From: an uncultured Desulfuromonadales bacterium | Lineage (GTDB): Bacteria; Desulfobacterota; Desulfuromonadia; Geobacterales; Pseudopelobacteraceae | Reading direction: 5' to 3' | NCBI GenBank assembly: GCA_903868145.1 | Contig: CAIPTY010000053.1 | Coordinates: 1-64,000, forward strand | Length of the DNA: 64,000 nucleotides | Part shown: positions 1 to 8,955 of the stretch, piece by piece | Layout of the letters: each line of letters starts with the position of its first letter | Position numbering within the stretch: the first letter of the stretch is position 1 | The notes under the pieces: generated by a model | What the model was told of the DNA's origin: nothing | Database searches by the model: none | The model's input: the letters and a program-made list of their open reading frames with translations, nothing else | Translations under genes and position numbers: made by a program

Positions 1-1489
1 ATGGGCGATGCAACAGATAATATTCCTGGCGTGACGTTATCCCCGACACCGGCGAGCCATCTGAAATACTCTCTCTCGTTCTGCGCTCACGATCCGCCAG
101 GACTGAACTGAGTGTTTCCATAATTGTCGGATGAGCCCGTAACAGCGTATCCATCTGATCCTTGGTAACCTCCGCCAGCCAGACTTCCCGGTTCACACGA
201 ACCGTGGCCATGCGCGGGGCACCGGTCAACAGGGACATCTCGCCGAAGAACGAATTGTGGACGATACGTCCAACAGACGTTCCATCCACAAAAGCCTCAA
301 GCTCCCCTCTCAGCACGACAAACAGCGAACTGCCACTGTCCCCCTGATGGACAACGAGTTCACCTGGCCCGTAGACCTTGACCGGCGCTAGTTCTGCAAG
401 TTTGCGTATATCTGCGTCGTCCAGCATGCCGAAGAGTTCTGAATCCTTGAGATCCGCCGCAACCTGCTCACGGGAAAATTCAAACGGAGCGCGCGCATCT
501 GCGGTGATGATCTGACGATGGGGGAAGGGGAAACTGAAACCCTGCCGGTTGACGGCATACCAGACACGGGTATAGATCAGATCCTGAACCGGCAGCCTGC
601 GTGACGGATCAGCAATCCAGAACTTTATCTGATAGGTAATGCCGCTGTCGTTGAGCGCAAACAGGCGCACAAGCGGATCGGGAGTTGGAAGCACCTCCTG
701 TTCATCCTGCACAACCTGCATCAGCAGATCTTTGGCCTGTTCCGGCGGCATGTCGTAGCCAAGCATGACATCAACCAGGACGGCAGGGCGGTCATCGGTG
801 GCCTGATTGCCGTGATACGTGACGATATTCTGCATGATAATGCTGTTGGGCACCATCACCAGGCTGTTTTCGGGGGTCCTCAGGGTGGTGTAACGAAATC
901 CCACATTGACGATCTCTCCAAAGATATTCTTTTCCTTGATGCTGATCCAGGTATGGGGAGAAAGCAGTGAATCCGTCTGGATGGAAAAACCGGACAGGGC
1001 GTTTGCTATTGTGCTCTGAAGGGCAAAAGCTATTGCGGCTGTTATGACGGTTGTTGTCACCGCAATAGCGGTCAGATCGATCTTGAATACCAGTCTTAGC
1101 GAGATAATGCCGACTGACAGGTAGACTGCCAGTCGCACTGTGTCACGCAGAAAGGAAGGGGCCTCACGCTGTGTATGGAGATAGATGTAGACATCTACTA
1201 CCAGATATATGACCAGTTTTGCAAGGCAGAGCAGGACGATGATCGTCTGAAATCCCTCCAGCAGGTTAAGGTAGCTGGGCATGCCCGACATAATGGTCTC
1301 AATGTACAGCAGGAGAAAACCAAACAGGGACAGCGCTATCGGGGTAGTAACACGGGAAAGGATTTCCTTCCGACGGATGCGCCGGATCAGAAACACCGTC
1401 AGAAAAAACAGCAGCGTAACCAGCAGTGCTACAATGCGGTTTATCAGGGTAAAATTGCCGTCAGTGAAGAGTGATGAGAGTTGCGACAT
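1..1489 (-). CDS. MscS-type channel with cyclic-nucleotide-binding domain (partial)
   Basis: Partial gene; the C-terminus lies beyond base 1. Start ATG at 1489 is preceded by AAGGAG. The 496 visible codons begin with several hydrophobic segments (about residues 13-33, 46-66, 72-92, 110-128) and then a pore-like Ala/Gly-rich helix (ITAAIAFALQSTIANALSGF) followed by an MscS beta/alpha-beta region with VPNSIIMQNIVTYHG. After about residue 345 comes a cyclic-nucleotide-binding domain whose phosphate cassette reads FGEMSLLTGAPRMATV, with Gly-Glu and Arg kept. MscS-family proteins gate ion flow across the inner membrane on tension; members with a cNMP domain (bacterial bCNG type) are reported to be modulated by cyclic nucleotide. 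Ligand is inferred, not shown. It lies 26 bases after the TauE-like gene and probably shares its transcript. Confidence 0.9.
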   Translation of the reverse strand, partial: MSQLSSLFTDGNFTLINRIVALLVTLLFFLTVFLIRRIRRKEILSRVTTPIALSLFGFLLLYIETIMSGMPSYLNLLEGFQTIIVLLCLAKLVIYLVVDVYIYLHTQREAPSFLRDTVRLAVYLSVGIISLRLVFKIDLTAIAVTTTVITAAIAFALQSTIANALSGFSIQTDSLLSPHTWISIKEKNIFGEIVNVGFRYTTLRTPENSLVMVPNSIIMQNIVTYHGNQATDDRPAVLVDVMLGYDMPPEQAKDLLMQVVQDEQEVLPTPDPLVRLFALNDSGITYQIKFWIADPSRRLPVQDLIYTRVWYAVNRQGFSFPFPHRQIITADARAPFEFSREQVAADLKDSELFGMLDDADIRKLAELAPVKVYGPGELVVHQGDSGSSLFVVLRGELEAFVDGTSVGRIVHNSFFGEMSLLTGAPRMATVRVNREVWLAEVTKDQMDTLLRAHPTIMETLSSVLADRERRTRESISDGSPVSGITSRQEYYLLHRP

Positions 1490-1515
1490 TTCCGATTATT
1501 CTCCTTTTTCTATCA

Positions 1516-2205
1516 TCACCACAGGTTCAGCGGTGAAATCACGCCCAGGCGCACCAGAGTTTTCATAAGCCCCATCATACCAAGGATGGCAACGGAGAAT
1601 CCCAGAATACGCAGGAAAATAGCGCTGGTTGCAGCCGAAAGTGTTGATGCCAGCTGCCCGTATACCAGAAGCGACGGCAGTGTTCCCAGACCGAAGGCCA
1701 GCATCATGCCACCCCCCTCAATCCAGGATCCCGTGGTTGCTGTCGTGATCAGTACTCCATACACCATCCCGCAGGGTATCAGCCCCATCACCAGACCCGT
1801 GCCCAGAAAAGCTGAAGCGGAAGATCGCTGCGAAGCCTGCCGCAACGCCCGCCCCATGAATCCCCATCCTGCCCCGTCCAGAGCCGCCAGACCCAGACGG
1901 TGCTGGCCGAAAGCGGTGGCCAGACCGATGATGATCACCATACCGTTGGCAGCGACAAACAGCCAGATCAGATACGGTTTGAGCGATGATACCATGGCCG
2001 CCTGTGAGGCCGCTCCGGCAACCATGCCCAGCAGGGTATAGGTGATGATTCGCCCCGCGTGATACGACAGGTTGCAGATCAGGCGACGGAGGAATTTGTC
2101 CTGTGGAGCAGCCACGGCCAGAGCAGCTACGATGCCGCCGCACATCCCAAGACAATGGCCGCTGCCGGACAGCCCGGCCATGAATGACAGCATCAGAAGC
2201 GTCAC
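1516..2205 (-). CDS. TauE/SafE-like (DsbD_2-type) polytopic membrane protein
   Basis: A 229-residue protein with about six hydrophobic segments. The first segment carries [11 protein letters not shown], the His-Cys-x3-Cys signature of the PF13386 group (annotated sulfite exporter TauE/SafE family or DsbD_2), whose members often sit near cytochrome oxidase or copper-handling genes and may move metals or thiols. A repeat of the small-residue pattern appears near residue 115 ([10 protein letters not shown]). The start overlaps the pyrD stop by four bases, so it is translated with pyrD. The substrate cannot be told from sequence; no copper or oxidase genes are visible in this window. Confidence 0.8.
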   Translation of the reverse strand: MTLLMLSFMAGLSGSGHCLGMCGGIVAALAVAAPQDKFLRRLICNLSYHAGRIITYTLLGMVAGAASQAAMVSSLKPYLIWLFVAANGMVIIIGLATAFGQHRLGLAALDGAGWGFMGRALRQASQRSSASAFLGTGLVMGLIPCGMVYGVLITTATTGSWIEGGGMMLAFGLGTLPSLLVYGQLASTLSAATSAIFLRILGFSVAILGMMGLMKTLVRLGVISPLNLW

Positions 2206-3122
2206 CGGCTGACATCCAGAGTGCCGATCAGGCTGTTCACACTGGCGATACCGTTTTCCCTCATCCAGAATTCCATACCTTCTGCAATGGACTGAACAGC
2301 CGACGGGTTGATGAAGCTTGCGGTTCCAACCTGGACGGCAGTCGCCCCTGCAACGATAAACTCGAGTGCGTCTGTGGCATTCATGATCCCGCCGATGCCT
2401 ATGATCGGGAGCTTCACTGCCTGAGCCACCTGCCAGACCATCCGCAGGGCGATCGGCTTGATGGCCGGCCCGGACAGACCGCCGGTGATGTTGGCCAGCA
2501 CCGGTTGACGGCGGTTCAGATCGATGGCCAGGCCGGTCAGGGTATTGATCAGGGAGAGGGAATCAGCGCCCGCATCGGCACAGGCACGGGCCATGACGAC
2601 CACATCGGTTACATTTGGGGATAGTTTGACGATCAGGGTCTTGGTAGTGGCCGCCCGACAGGCCGACACCACATCAGCGGCGCTTTTCGGGTCGGTTCCA
2701 AAGACGATCCCCCCCTGCTTGACAGTGGGACAGGAGATATTTACTTCCAGAGCGGCAATTTCGGGAATCTCATCCAGCCGGCGAGCCAGTTCTGCATATT
2801 CGTCGATGGTATTTCCAAAGAAATTGGCTATGGCCGGGGTGTCAACCGAACGCAGAAACGGCACTTTTTTCTCAATAAAAGCCTCGATGCCGACGTTCTG
2901 AAGACCGATGGCATTCAACATGCCGCCGGGGGTTTCGACAATGCGCGGCGTCGGGTTTCCGGCACGGGGACGAAGGGATAGGCCTTTAGTGACAAAAGCG
3001 CCGATCTTCGCCAGATCAACATATTCGGCAAACTCCTCACCATAGCCAAAGGTGCCTGAGGCGGCCATAACCGGGTTGCGCAAATTGATTCCTGCAATCC
3101 TGACATTCATATCCGGTTTCAT
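2202..3122 (-). CDS. pyrD: Dihydroorotate dehydrogenase B, catalytic subunit
   Basis: PyrD oxidises dihydroorotate to orotate in pyrimidine synthesis using FMN, and in the class 1B enzyme passes electrons to NAD through PyrK. About 306 residues, the usual length. Seen: [15 protein letters not shown] near the N-terminus, [11 protein letters not shown] with the class 1B catalytic Cys, and the FMN phosphate-binding [14 protein letters not shown]. The ATG at 3122 (MKPDMN) overlaps the pyrK stop by four bases and is preferred over an upstream in-frame start at 3137. Its partner pyrK lies immediately before it, which fixes the class. Confidence 0.95.
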   Translation of the reverse strand: MKPDMNVRIAGINLRNPVMAASGTFGYGEEFAEYVDLAKIGAFVTKGLSLRPRAGNPTPRIVETPGGMLNAIGLQNVGIEAFIEKKVPFLRSVDTPAIANFFGNTIDEYAELARRLDEIPEIAALEVNISCPTVKQGGIVFGTDPKSAADVVSACRAATTKTLIVKLSPNVTDVVVMARACADAGADSLSLINTLTGLAIDLNRRQPVLANITGGLSGPAIKPIALRMVWQVAQAVKLPIIGIGGIMNATDALEFIVAGATAVQVGTASFINPSAVQSIAEGMEFWMRENGIASVNSLIGTLDVSR

Positions 3123-3940
3123 ATCGCAGGCCCCCACTGAAGTAAACCAGCCTCAAAGACCGGGCCTTCGGTGCAGACGCAACGAAAATCGGGTTTTTCA
3201 ACCGAATGGCCGTGCCCCGGTGCCACACACCCGAGACAGGCTCCAACTCCGCACGCCATATAGCCCTCCAGTGAAACCTGACACGGGATCTGTCTGTTCC
3301 CGACAATGGCTGCAACAGCGTTCAGCATGCCATGAGGCCCGCAGGCGTAGATAGCCGCTCTGCCGGGCAGAGTGTCCAGACGCCGTACCAGAGCCTCAGT
3401 TACCAGACCACATTCACCCAGTGAACCGTCTTCAGTAGCGGTATAGCACTCCACCCCCAGACGTTCGAACTCGGTAATACAGAGGATGTCGTCACGGGTT
3501 CGTCCCCCGGCAAACAGTCTGACGGGAGACTGCTTTACCAGTTCTCTGGCCAGCAGATACAAGGGAGCCAGCCCTACCCCACCCCCCACAATAAGCTTCT
3601 CCTCACCAGCAGCGCCTAGTGTGAATCCCCTGCCCAATGGGCCGAGAATATCCAGCAGGTCGGTTTCGTGCAGGGTCGCAAGCATGGCAGTCCCCTTACC
3701 CACAACCCGATACAGCATTTCAAAATATGGTTGTGATACCGCGCCACTCTGCGGTGGCGTACTGACTCCGACATCAAAAACGCCAAAAGGGCGGCGCAGC
3801 AGCGGATCGATGGCGTTATTAACACGCACCATCACAAACTGACCGGGCGCGGCGGAAAACCCCTGCGGAGCGCTCAGGCGCATGCGCCAGTAGCCGGGTG
3901 AAATCTCAACGTTTGAGAGAATCATGGATATGAACTGCAT
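3119..3940 (-). CDS. pyrK: Dihydroorotate dehydrogenase B, electron transfer subunit
   Basis: PyrK is the FAD and 2Fe-2S subunit that carries electrons from PyrD to NAD. The 273-residue protein has the ferredoxin-reductase layout: FAD-binding barrel with LLRRPFGVF (about residue 48), NAD-binding [16 protein letters not shown] (about 116), and a C-terminal iron-sulfur cluster with [11 protein letters not shown] followed by a fourth Cys in DFRCVC. Start ATG at 3940 has AGGAG ten bases upstream. It begins 13 bases after rimI and overlaps pyrD, so the set is probably one transcript. Confidence 0.95.
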   Translation of the reverse strand: MQFISMILSNVEISPGYWRMRLSAPQGFSAAPGQFVMVRVNNAIDPLLRRPFGVFDVGVSTPPQSGAVSQPYFEMLYRVVGKGTAMLATLHETDLLDILGPLGRGFTLGAAGEEKLIVGGGVGLAPLYLLARELVKQSPVRLFAGGRTRDDILCITEFERLGVECYTATEDGSLGECGLVTEALVRRLDTLPGRAAIYACGPHGMLNAVAAIVGNRQIPCQVSLEGYMACGVGACLGCVAPGHGHSVEKPDFRCVCTEGPVFEAGLLQWGPAI

Positions 3941-3953
3941 GCACGGGTATCTC

Positions 3954-4412
3954 CTAAAGTATTTTTTCCATCAGCACTGCATCGTTCATAGCTTCATAAT
4001 ATCTGGTACGCCGTCCGGTTCGGAGAAAGCCAAGCCGTTCATAGAGATAAAGAGCCGCCTCATTCGTCTCACGAACTTCAAGTGAAACAAATTCTGCTCC
4101 TTTCTCGCGTGCCAGTGAGAAGGCGTATTCCAGGAGCAAACGTGCTACCCCCCTGCCACGCTGCTCAGGCAAGACAGCAATATCGAGTATCTGTGCCTCT
4201 TCAAACAGTGCAGTGAGGCAGAGATATCCTGAAATTGCCCCGGAGCATTCAGCTACCAAAGGAGTTGAATGCGGCGCCGTAATCTCATGAATAAAGTGAT
4301 CCCGTTTCCAGGGTGAGGAAAATGACGCCTGCTCGATCACCAGGACAGCGTCAAGGTCGGACTCTCTCATGACTCTGAGAGTATGTTCACCAGAAGGAAG
4401 CATGCGGGACAT
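3954..4412 (-). CDS. rimI: RimI-like GNAT N-acetyltransferase
   Basis: A 152-residue GNAT protein. The acetyl-CoA-binding motif A is clear as LPEQRGRGVARLLLEYA (about residue 82 on), followed by FVSLEVRETNEAALYLYERLGF, the arrangement typical of RimI, which acetylates the N-terminus of ribosomal protein S18 in enteric bacteria; RimI-like proteins elsewhere acetylate several proteins. The ATG at 4412 is chosen over a TTG at 4421; neither has a good ribosome-binding site, so the start is uncertain. First gene of the run into pyrK-pyrD, separated from pilQ by a strong hairpin. rpsR, the classic RimI substrate gene, is also in this window but distant. Confidence 0.82.
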   Translation of the reverse strand: MSRMLPSGEHTLRVMRESDLDAVLVIEQASFSSPWKRDHFIHEITAPHSTPLVAECSGAISGYLCLTALFEEAQILDIAVLPEQRGRGVARLLLEYAFSLAREKGAEFVSLEVRETNEAALYLYERLGFLRTGRRTRYYEAMNDAVLMEKIL

Positions 4413-4470
4413 AGTAAGCAAACAGACAGTTATTGTAAACGTTTTTGAGCTGCATCAGATTCTACGCGCA

Positions 4471-4506
4471 CAAAGACCTTCGGAAGGTATATTCCGAAGG
4501 TCTTTG
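4471..4506. terminator. Perfect 15-bp inverted repeat between pilQ and rimI
   Basis: Arms CAAAGACCTTCGGAA (4471-4485) and TTCCGAAGGTCTTTG (4492-4506) are perfectly complementary around a six-base loop. It follows the pilQ stop by 22 bases in the direction of transcription. Neither side has a run of T, so it is not a standard intrinsic terminator; it may be a Rho-assisted stop, an mRNA 3' stabiliser, or a protein site. Confidence 0.55.
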
Positions 4507-4528
4507 TATCCTCGTATGCCTGCTCGAA

Positions 4529-7195
4529 TCAGATTGAAGTGAGAATTTTGGGAGTGATAAATATCAGCAGTTCCGACTTTTGTTTTAACTTGGAATTAGA
4601 TTTAAACAGATTACCGAGTAGAGGCACATCCATCAAAAACGGTACACCATCATCCGATGAGCTTTCCGTATCCACATAAATGCCACCTATGACAGTCGTT
4701 TCGCCATCACGCAGGAGAAGTTCTGTCGAAGCCTGTTTGGTGTTGATCGCAGGCGGAGTTCCCGTATCCGTTGCTGCGTCATTTTTCGCTTCGATTTTCA
4801 TGCCGATAGTGCCGTTTGCGTTTATATGCGGCGTAACTTCCAATGAAAGTGTTGCCGCAATAAATTGGGTGACTGTACCCGTGGTTGATGACGTGTTCTG
4901 ATACGGTATCTGCTGACCCTGGGATATCTTTGCGGTTTTATTGTTGAGAGTCGCAACCTTCGGTGAGGATATTATCTTGACCATCCCGGCGGATGCCGCT
5001 GCATTCAGTCGCATGTCAATCGAGGCACTGCTGCCGAAAATCGATCCGAACGATATCCCCATGCTGCCGCCCTTATCGGAGCCTACCGATGGAGTCATTG
5101 AACCCGACTTTGACGGCAAACCGCCAAACCCCATATTAGCATCCCTGATTCCCCAGAGCATGCCTGATGGATCGGTGGCATGAAAACCCCAGTTGACTCC
5201 CAGACTTTGGGTAAAGGTTGAGTCCGCCTGGACTATGCGAGCCTCAATCATCACCTGCCGTTCGGGTAAGTCAAGCTGTTTCAGAAGATTGCGCATTTCA
5301 TCAATAGCCTGCGGTGTATCCCTGACAATTATTTTGTTGGTTCTTGGATCCGGTGAAATCTGGCCGCGATCAGGTGTTTTCAGTTTATCAAACTGAGAAG
5401 TTATGTCAGCAACAGATGCGTAATTAACTGAAAAAGTCTCCGTCTTCAGCACTATTGACTTGGCTGCAATCTTTTTAATTTCCAGATCTTCTTCGGCCTG
5501 GGTCTTGAATTTACCCTTACCTTTAATTGTGAGAACATTACCGGTATCTCTCATATCAAGGTTTTTGGTATCCATTATGATATCAAGAGCCTGATCCCAG
5601 GGAACATTTACCAGCTTGAGGCTGATCGTGCCGGTAACCTCGTCCCCCAGAACAAAATTCTTTCCACTCACTTCTGAAAGCAGCTGGAATATCTTACGTA
5701 CTTCGGCGTCTGCAAACTCAAGGGTAACCTTCCTGCCTCTGTAAACTTTTGCCGTACTTGATGAAGCTTTGATTGTATCGGTTCCTGTGACCAGCTCGGT
5801 TCCTATATCGTCGTCCTTCTGTGAACGCCTGGCGCTGCTACGGGAATCGAGGGAAGTCTTGACTGCTGGCATGTCGGGAGGATTGGTGAAATCTACAAAC
5901 AAGGTATCGCCATCCTGCTTGAAATTATGAGATGCATCCACACGCATGGCAATACGGATCTTTACATCACTCCCCTTCTTGTTCTTAACCACGATCGGTG
6001 TGACCCGAAGAACGGGAGAAACAAATGAGTGAGCATCCAAAGTCCGCTGCAGGTGTTTGGCAATGGTAGCATTTTTCACGGTAAGTGTGACATAACCCGG
6101 AGTTTTGGCCGGTGGTTCTATTGACGGTTCCCCTGAAATCTTTACCGATACGCGGGTAATTCCGTCAAGCACCTGAAAATCAACTGATTCTACACTTGAT
6201 GGCGTAGCGCCCGAACGCCTGGCGGGCGCTAGCGAAGGCTTGACAACAGTTTTTTCAGGATTCTTACTTTGCACAACCGGCACTTTTGCCGACTGGGCTG
6301 CCACATATTTTGTGTTAGGATTGTCACCCTGTCTACCGCCCAGGGATACCACGACACCTCCCGATGTTGAAGATGCTGTTGCTTCGGGGAAGCTGCCGTT
6401 GACCGAATCAAGCACAATACGAATCTTGTCGGGATACAGCCCAATTCTGGCTGATGCCACTCCCGCAACATTCAGCGGAACAATTCGTGTAGACAGGATA
6501 CTTGTTGCACCCGGCACATCTATAACAAAACGTTCCGGTTTGTTGAGGCGGAAGGATTTAAAATCGGCAGCGCCCCCTCGTATTGCAATAAAGACCGTGT
6601 TGTTGCGCACCGTCACGTCAGTCAAGGCTCGTGGTCCAGCAGCCGCAGCCGATGATGGCGATGTGGTGGAATCAGTTTTGCTGGTAGTTTCAACAGCAGG
6701 TGCAGAAGGTTTCGCCTCCGATACGACCGGCGCAGGAGAAGTGAAAGAAGGAAAAGCGACGACCAACTCTCCCGGTTTCTCTTTAGATGCTGTAATCACT
6801 GCTTCTGCATCACTGTTAAGATCAATATAGATTCTGGTCAGGACTCCTGCGTCAGTATCGAAGCGGTTTGTGGAAACTGTTTTGAAGTTACCCTTGTTAA
6901 TGGTAATCGGCGAAGCGACGCTTCCCGGTGAAGTCTGCGAGATATCAACGACAAGACGCAGGGGAGATGTGGTCTTGTAACTTGTGTATGTTGCGGGCGA
7001 TGAAAGCGAGACAACCAGCTGGCTTGCAGCGCCGTCGCCTGCTATAGTGATGGATTGAACGGTAGAGAGTTTTGTCTTGGATGGATTTGCCGCCGCCTGA
7101 TCCGGTGCTGCCAGAGCGGTATTTACTGCCACCAGGCTTACAGCAGCAACAAAAGCATATACCAGAGCCATCGATGTTTTTGTTATCCACTTCAT
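4529..7195 (-). CDS. pilQ: Type IV pilus secretin PilQ
   Basis: PilQ forms the outer-membrane gate through which the pilus passes. The 888-residue protein has a signal peptide ending near ALAA (about residue 29), an AMIN domain at about 42-150, a second at about 190-290 and a third AMIN-like stretch at about 335-440 that in related proteins bind peptidoglycan, an STN/N0 domain (FADAEVRKIFQLLSEVSGKN, about 495), an N1 domain with DRGQISPDPRTNKIIVRDTP, and the C-terminal secretin barrel ending in SELLIFITPKIL. Longer than a minimal PilQ because of the extra AMIN-like region and Ser/Thr-rich linkers. Last gene of pilMNOPQ, ten bases after pilP. Confidence 0.96.
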   Translation of the reverse strand: MKWITKTSMALVYAFVAAVSLVAVNTALAAPDQAAANPSKTKLSTVQSITIAGDGAASQLVVSLSSPATYTSYKTTSPLRLVVDISQTSPGSVASPITINKGNFKTVSTNRFDTDAGVLTRIYIDLNSDAEAVITASKEKPGELVVAFPSFTSPAPVVSEAKPSAPAVETTSKTDSTTSPSSAAAAGPRALTDVTVRNNTVFIAIRGGAADFKSFRLNKPERFVIDVPGATSILSTRIVPLNVAGVASARIGLYPDKIRIVLDSVNGSFPEATASSTSGGVVVSLGGRQGDNPNTKYVAAQSAKVPVVQSKNPEKTVVKPSLAPARRSGATPSSVESVDFQVLDGITRVSVKISGEPSIEPPAKTPGYVTLTVKNATIAKHLQRTLDAHSFVSPVLRVTPIVVKNKKGSDVKIRIAMRVDASHNFKQDGDTLFVDFTNPPDMPAVKTSLDSRSSARRSQKDDDIGTELVTGTDTIKASSSTAKVYRGRKVTLEFADAEVRKIFQLLSEVSGKNFVLGDEVTGTISLKLVNVPWDQALDIIMDTKNLDMRDTGNVLTIKGKGKFKTQAEEDLEIKKIAAKSIVLKTETFSVNYASVADITSQFDKLKTPDRGQISPDPRTNKIIVRDTPQAIDEMRNLLKQLDLPERQVMIEARIVQADSTFTQSLGVNWGFHATDPSGMLWGIRDANMGFGGLPSKSGSMTPSVGSDKGGSMGISFGSIFGSSASIDMRLNAAASAGMVKIISSPKVATLNNKTAKISQGQQIPYQNTSSTTGTVTQFIAATLSLEVTPHINANGTIGMKIEAKNDAATDTGTPPAINTKQASTELLLRDGETTVIGGIYVDTESSSDDGVPFLMDVPLLGNLFKSNSKLKQKSELLIFITPKILTSI

Positions 7196-7205
7196 GCGAA
7201 ACTCC

Positions 7206-7766
7206 TTATTGTTTCCTGGGAAGGGTTATCTTTTGGTTTTCTTTACGCACCCTGCCACTCTCATCCTTGAACTGTTCAACAACATCAACACCGTTCGTAG
7301 TGATGGCAGTAACTCGTCCATTATTTTTTCCGATGGTCATGCCAACCTTTATAACATACCCCTTGCCTGTCGGGTCAACAACCATGGCCTGATTGTCCCT
7401 GGTGCTTGTCACAACCCCAATGAGTTTGAACTGATTCACCTCAAAGCTGTGGATCGGAAGAGCATTCTTGAGAGTTGATTTTTGATCCTGGGCACTGAGT
7501 ACGGGTAAAACCGGTTTAGGTGCAATATATGGCTTGAAAGGATCTTTTTTTGAACTGAAATCAAATTGATTGGCCGTTTTCTGGGTGGCTGTTCTGGCCG
7601 ATGAGCTGGCAACATTCTGAACAGGTTTAGGTTTTGCAACAGGCGCAGGCTGAGGTGCAGCCGGTGCCGGCTCATTTTTTTTACAACCCGAAGCAACGGC
7701 AATCATGGATGCAATTGCAAACATGGCGGCGCATCTCATACTATTTTTTTGCAGGTTTCTTATCAT
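7206..7766 (-). CDS. pilP: Type IV pilus lipoprotein PilP
   Basis: PilP is an inner-membrane lipoprotein that links the PilNO pair to the secretin. A short hydrophobic leader ends in a lipobox (AVASGC) followed by a charged, Pro/Ala-rich linker and a C-terminal beta domain (FELIGV-like FKLIGVVTSTRDNQAMVVDP, then KVGMTIGKNNGRVTAI), the family pattern. About 186 residues from the ATG at 7766, which has AAAGAG seven bases upstream and overlaps the end of pilO by 26 bases; an alternative ATG at 7739 directly follows the pilO stop. Confidence 0.93.
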   Translation of the reverse strand: MIRNLQKNSMRCAAMFAIASMIAVASGCKKNEPAPAAPQPAPVAKPKPVQNVASSSARTATQKTANQFDFSSKKDPFKPYIAPKPVLPVLSAQDQKSTLKNALPIHSFEVNQFKLIGVVTSTRDNQAMVVDPTGKGYVIKVGMTIGKNNGRVTAITTNGVDVVEQFKDESGRVRKENQKITLPRKQ

Positions 7767-8346
7767 CCTTAATCTCTTTCTTATCAAGGAAGCGGAATGT
7801 CGTGGCAAGGCACGTCACCTTTGTCGTCATCCTGTTGTTGACATTTTTGATATCTGAAAACGCCACATTGGTAATATTAACGATTCGGGGAAGACTCGAC
7901 ACCTGGGCAAAAAAGTTTGCAACGCTGAAGTAGGAGCCGGCTACGACTATATCAACCGGGACTTCTGCATAAAAATCCTTTGCCACTTCCGGCTTCGGTC
8001 TAAACACCAGAAACTCAAGACCGGCGCTCTTGCCATGTGAGGTAATATTGGTAAGCAGCGACGGTATCTCCTTGGAATTCGGCAGCTCGGTCAATGCCTG
8101 GGCAAGCTCCACATTCAACTGGTCATACTCTTTTTGAAGCTTGGGTACATTTGAGGCAATCCTGGTCTTATCTTCGATATCAGCATTCAGTTTTGTTAGT
8201 TCGGCTCTCAGGCCCAAAAGCGCCTTATGCTTCGGCAGGTACAGGAACCAGACCAAAGCCGCTGCCTCGATAATCACCACAAGAACAAGAATGAGAACCT
8301 TCTGTTTTGTCGGAAGCTTGAGTATTTTTTCTACTTGAGGATCCAT
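7741..8346 (-). CDS. pilO: Type IV pilus inner-membrane protein PilO
   Basis: PilO pairs with PilN to form the periplasmic alignment complex. 201 residues: short cytoplasmic start, one membrane helix (VLILVLVVIIEAAALVWFLY, about 19-38), a coiled-coil (about 45-95) and a ferredoxin-like periplasmic domain with SAGLEFLVFRPKPE and VVAGSYFSVANFFAQVSSL, as expected for the family. It lies 27 bases after pilN and overlaps pilP. The C-terminus is lysine-rich. Confidence 0.94.
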   Translation of the reverse strand: MDPQVEKILKLPTKQKVLILVLVVIIEAAALVWFLYLPKHKALLGLRAELTKLNADIEDKTRIASNVPKLQKEYDQLNVELAQALTELPNSKEIPSLLTNITSHGKSAGLEFLVFRPKPEVAKDFYAEVPVDIVVAGSYFSVANFFAQVSSLPRIVNITNVAFSDIKNVNNRMTTKVTCLATTFRFLDKKEIKDDKKPAKK

Positions 8347-8373
8347 AACCCATCCGCCCTAAATATTGAGAAG

Positions 8374-8955
8374 CTATTTTTTGGGTGTACCCGGCTGTGC
8401 TGCCTGAACGGTTGCATCTGTTTTCAGTTTGAATGCTAACTGGAAGCTCTTGATTTTGGTTCCCGCATCATCAACCTGCAGAGATTCCACCAGCTCTACA
8501 GCCGTGAAATCGCCGGAAGCCTGGATACTGCGCATGAACTGGGCTATCAGTTCCTCGGAAAGTGCCTTGCCGGAAACCTTGATGTCATTACCGCTCTCCG
8601 TATACCCAATCAACCAGAGCTGATCCGGCGTAATATCGCTTAAGGTTGCCAGGCGCTGTGCAGGTCCGGTTTTGTTTTTACGAAGCTGGGCCAGCACATC
8701 AAGTTTTTTCTTAACCTGCTCCTTGAGATTCTTCAGTTCCTCAAGCTTGCCTATTTTGGTCTTCAATTCGTTAATTTTGGCATTTGCCGCTGTTATGTCA
8801 TTTTTGGTGGTGGATATCTGAGCGATTTTAAAGAGATACATACCGCCAACGATGAGCAGTACAACTATGATCGAAGCGCAGAAGATCACAATCTGCTGTA
8901 CTGCAGTTTCTTTTTTCTTGGCTGCTCTGACCGGTAATAAATTGATCTTGATCAT
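8374..8955 (-). CDS. pilN: Type IV pilus inner-membrane protein PilN
   Basis: PilN binds PilM through a conserved cytoplasmic N-terminal peptide and PilO through its periplasmic part. Here the peptide is MIKINLLPVRAAKKKE, followed by a membrane helix (about 23-45), a coiled coil and a ferredoxin-like domain (TPDQLWLIGYTESGNDIKVSG). 193 residues, usual length. The start overlaps the pilM stop by four bases, implying coupled translation. Confidence 0.95.
   Translation of the reverse strand: MIKINLLPVRAAKKKETAVQQIVIFCASIIVVLLIVGGMYLFKIAQISTTKNDITAANAKINELKTKIGKLEELKNLKEQVKKKLDVLAQLRKNKTGPAQRLATLSDITPDQLWLIGYTESGNDIKVSGKALSEELIAQFMRSIQASGDFTAVELVESLQVDDAGTKIKSFQLAFKLKTDATVQAAQPGTPKK

Noticed and set aside
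1481-2041. Plus-strand frames over the TauE-like gene
   Set aside because: Arg/Pro-rich shadow of a GC-rich membrane protein gene in another frame.
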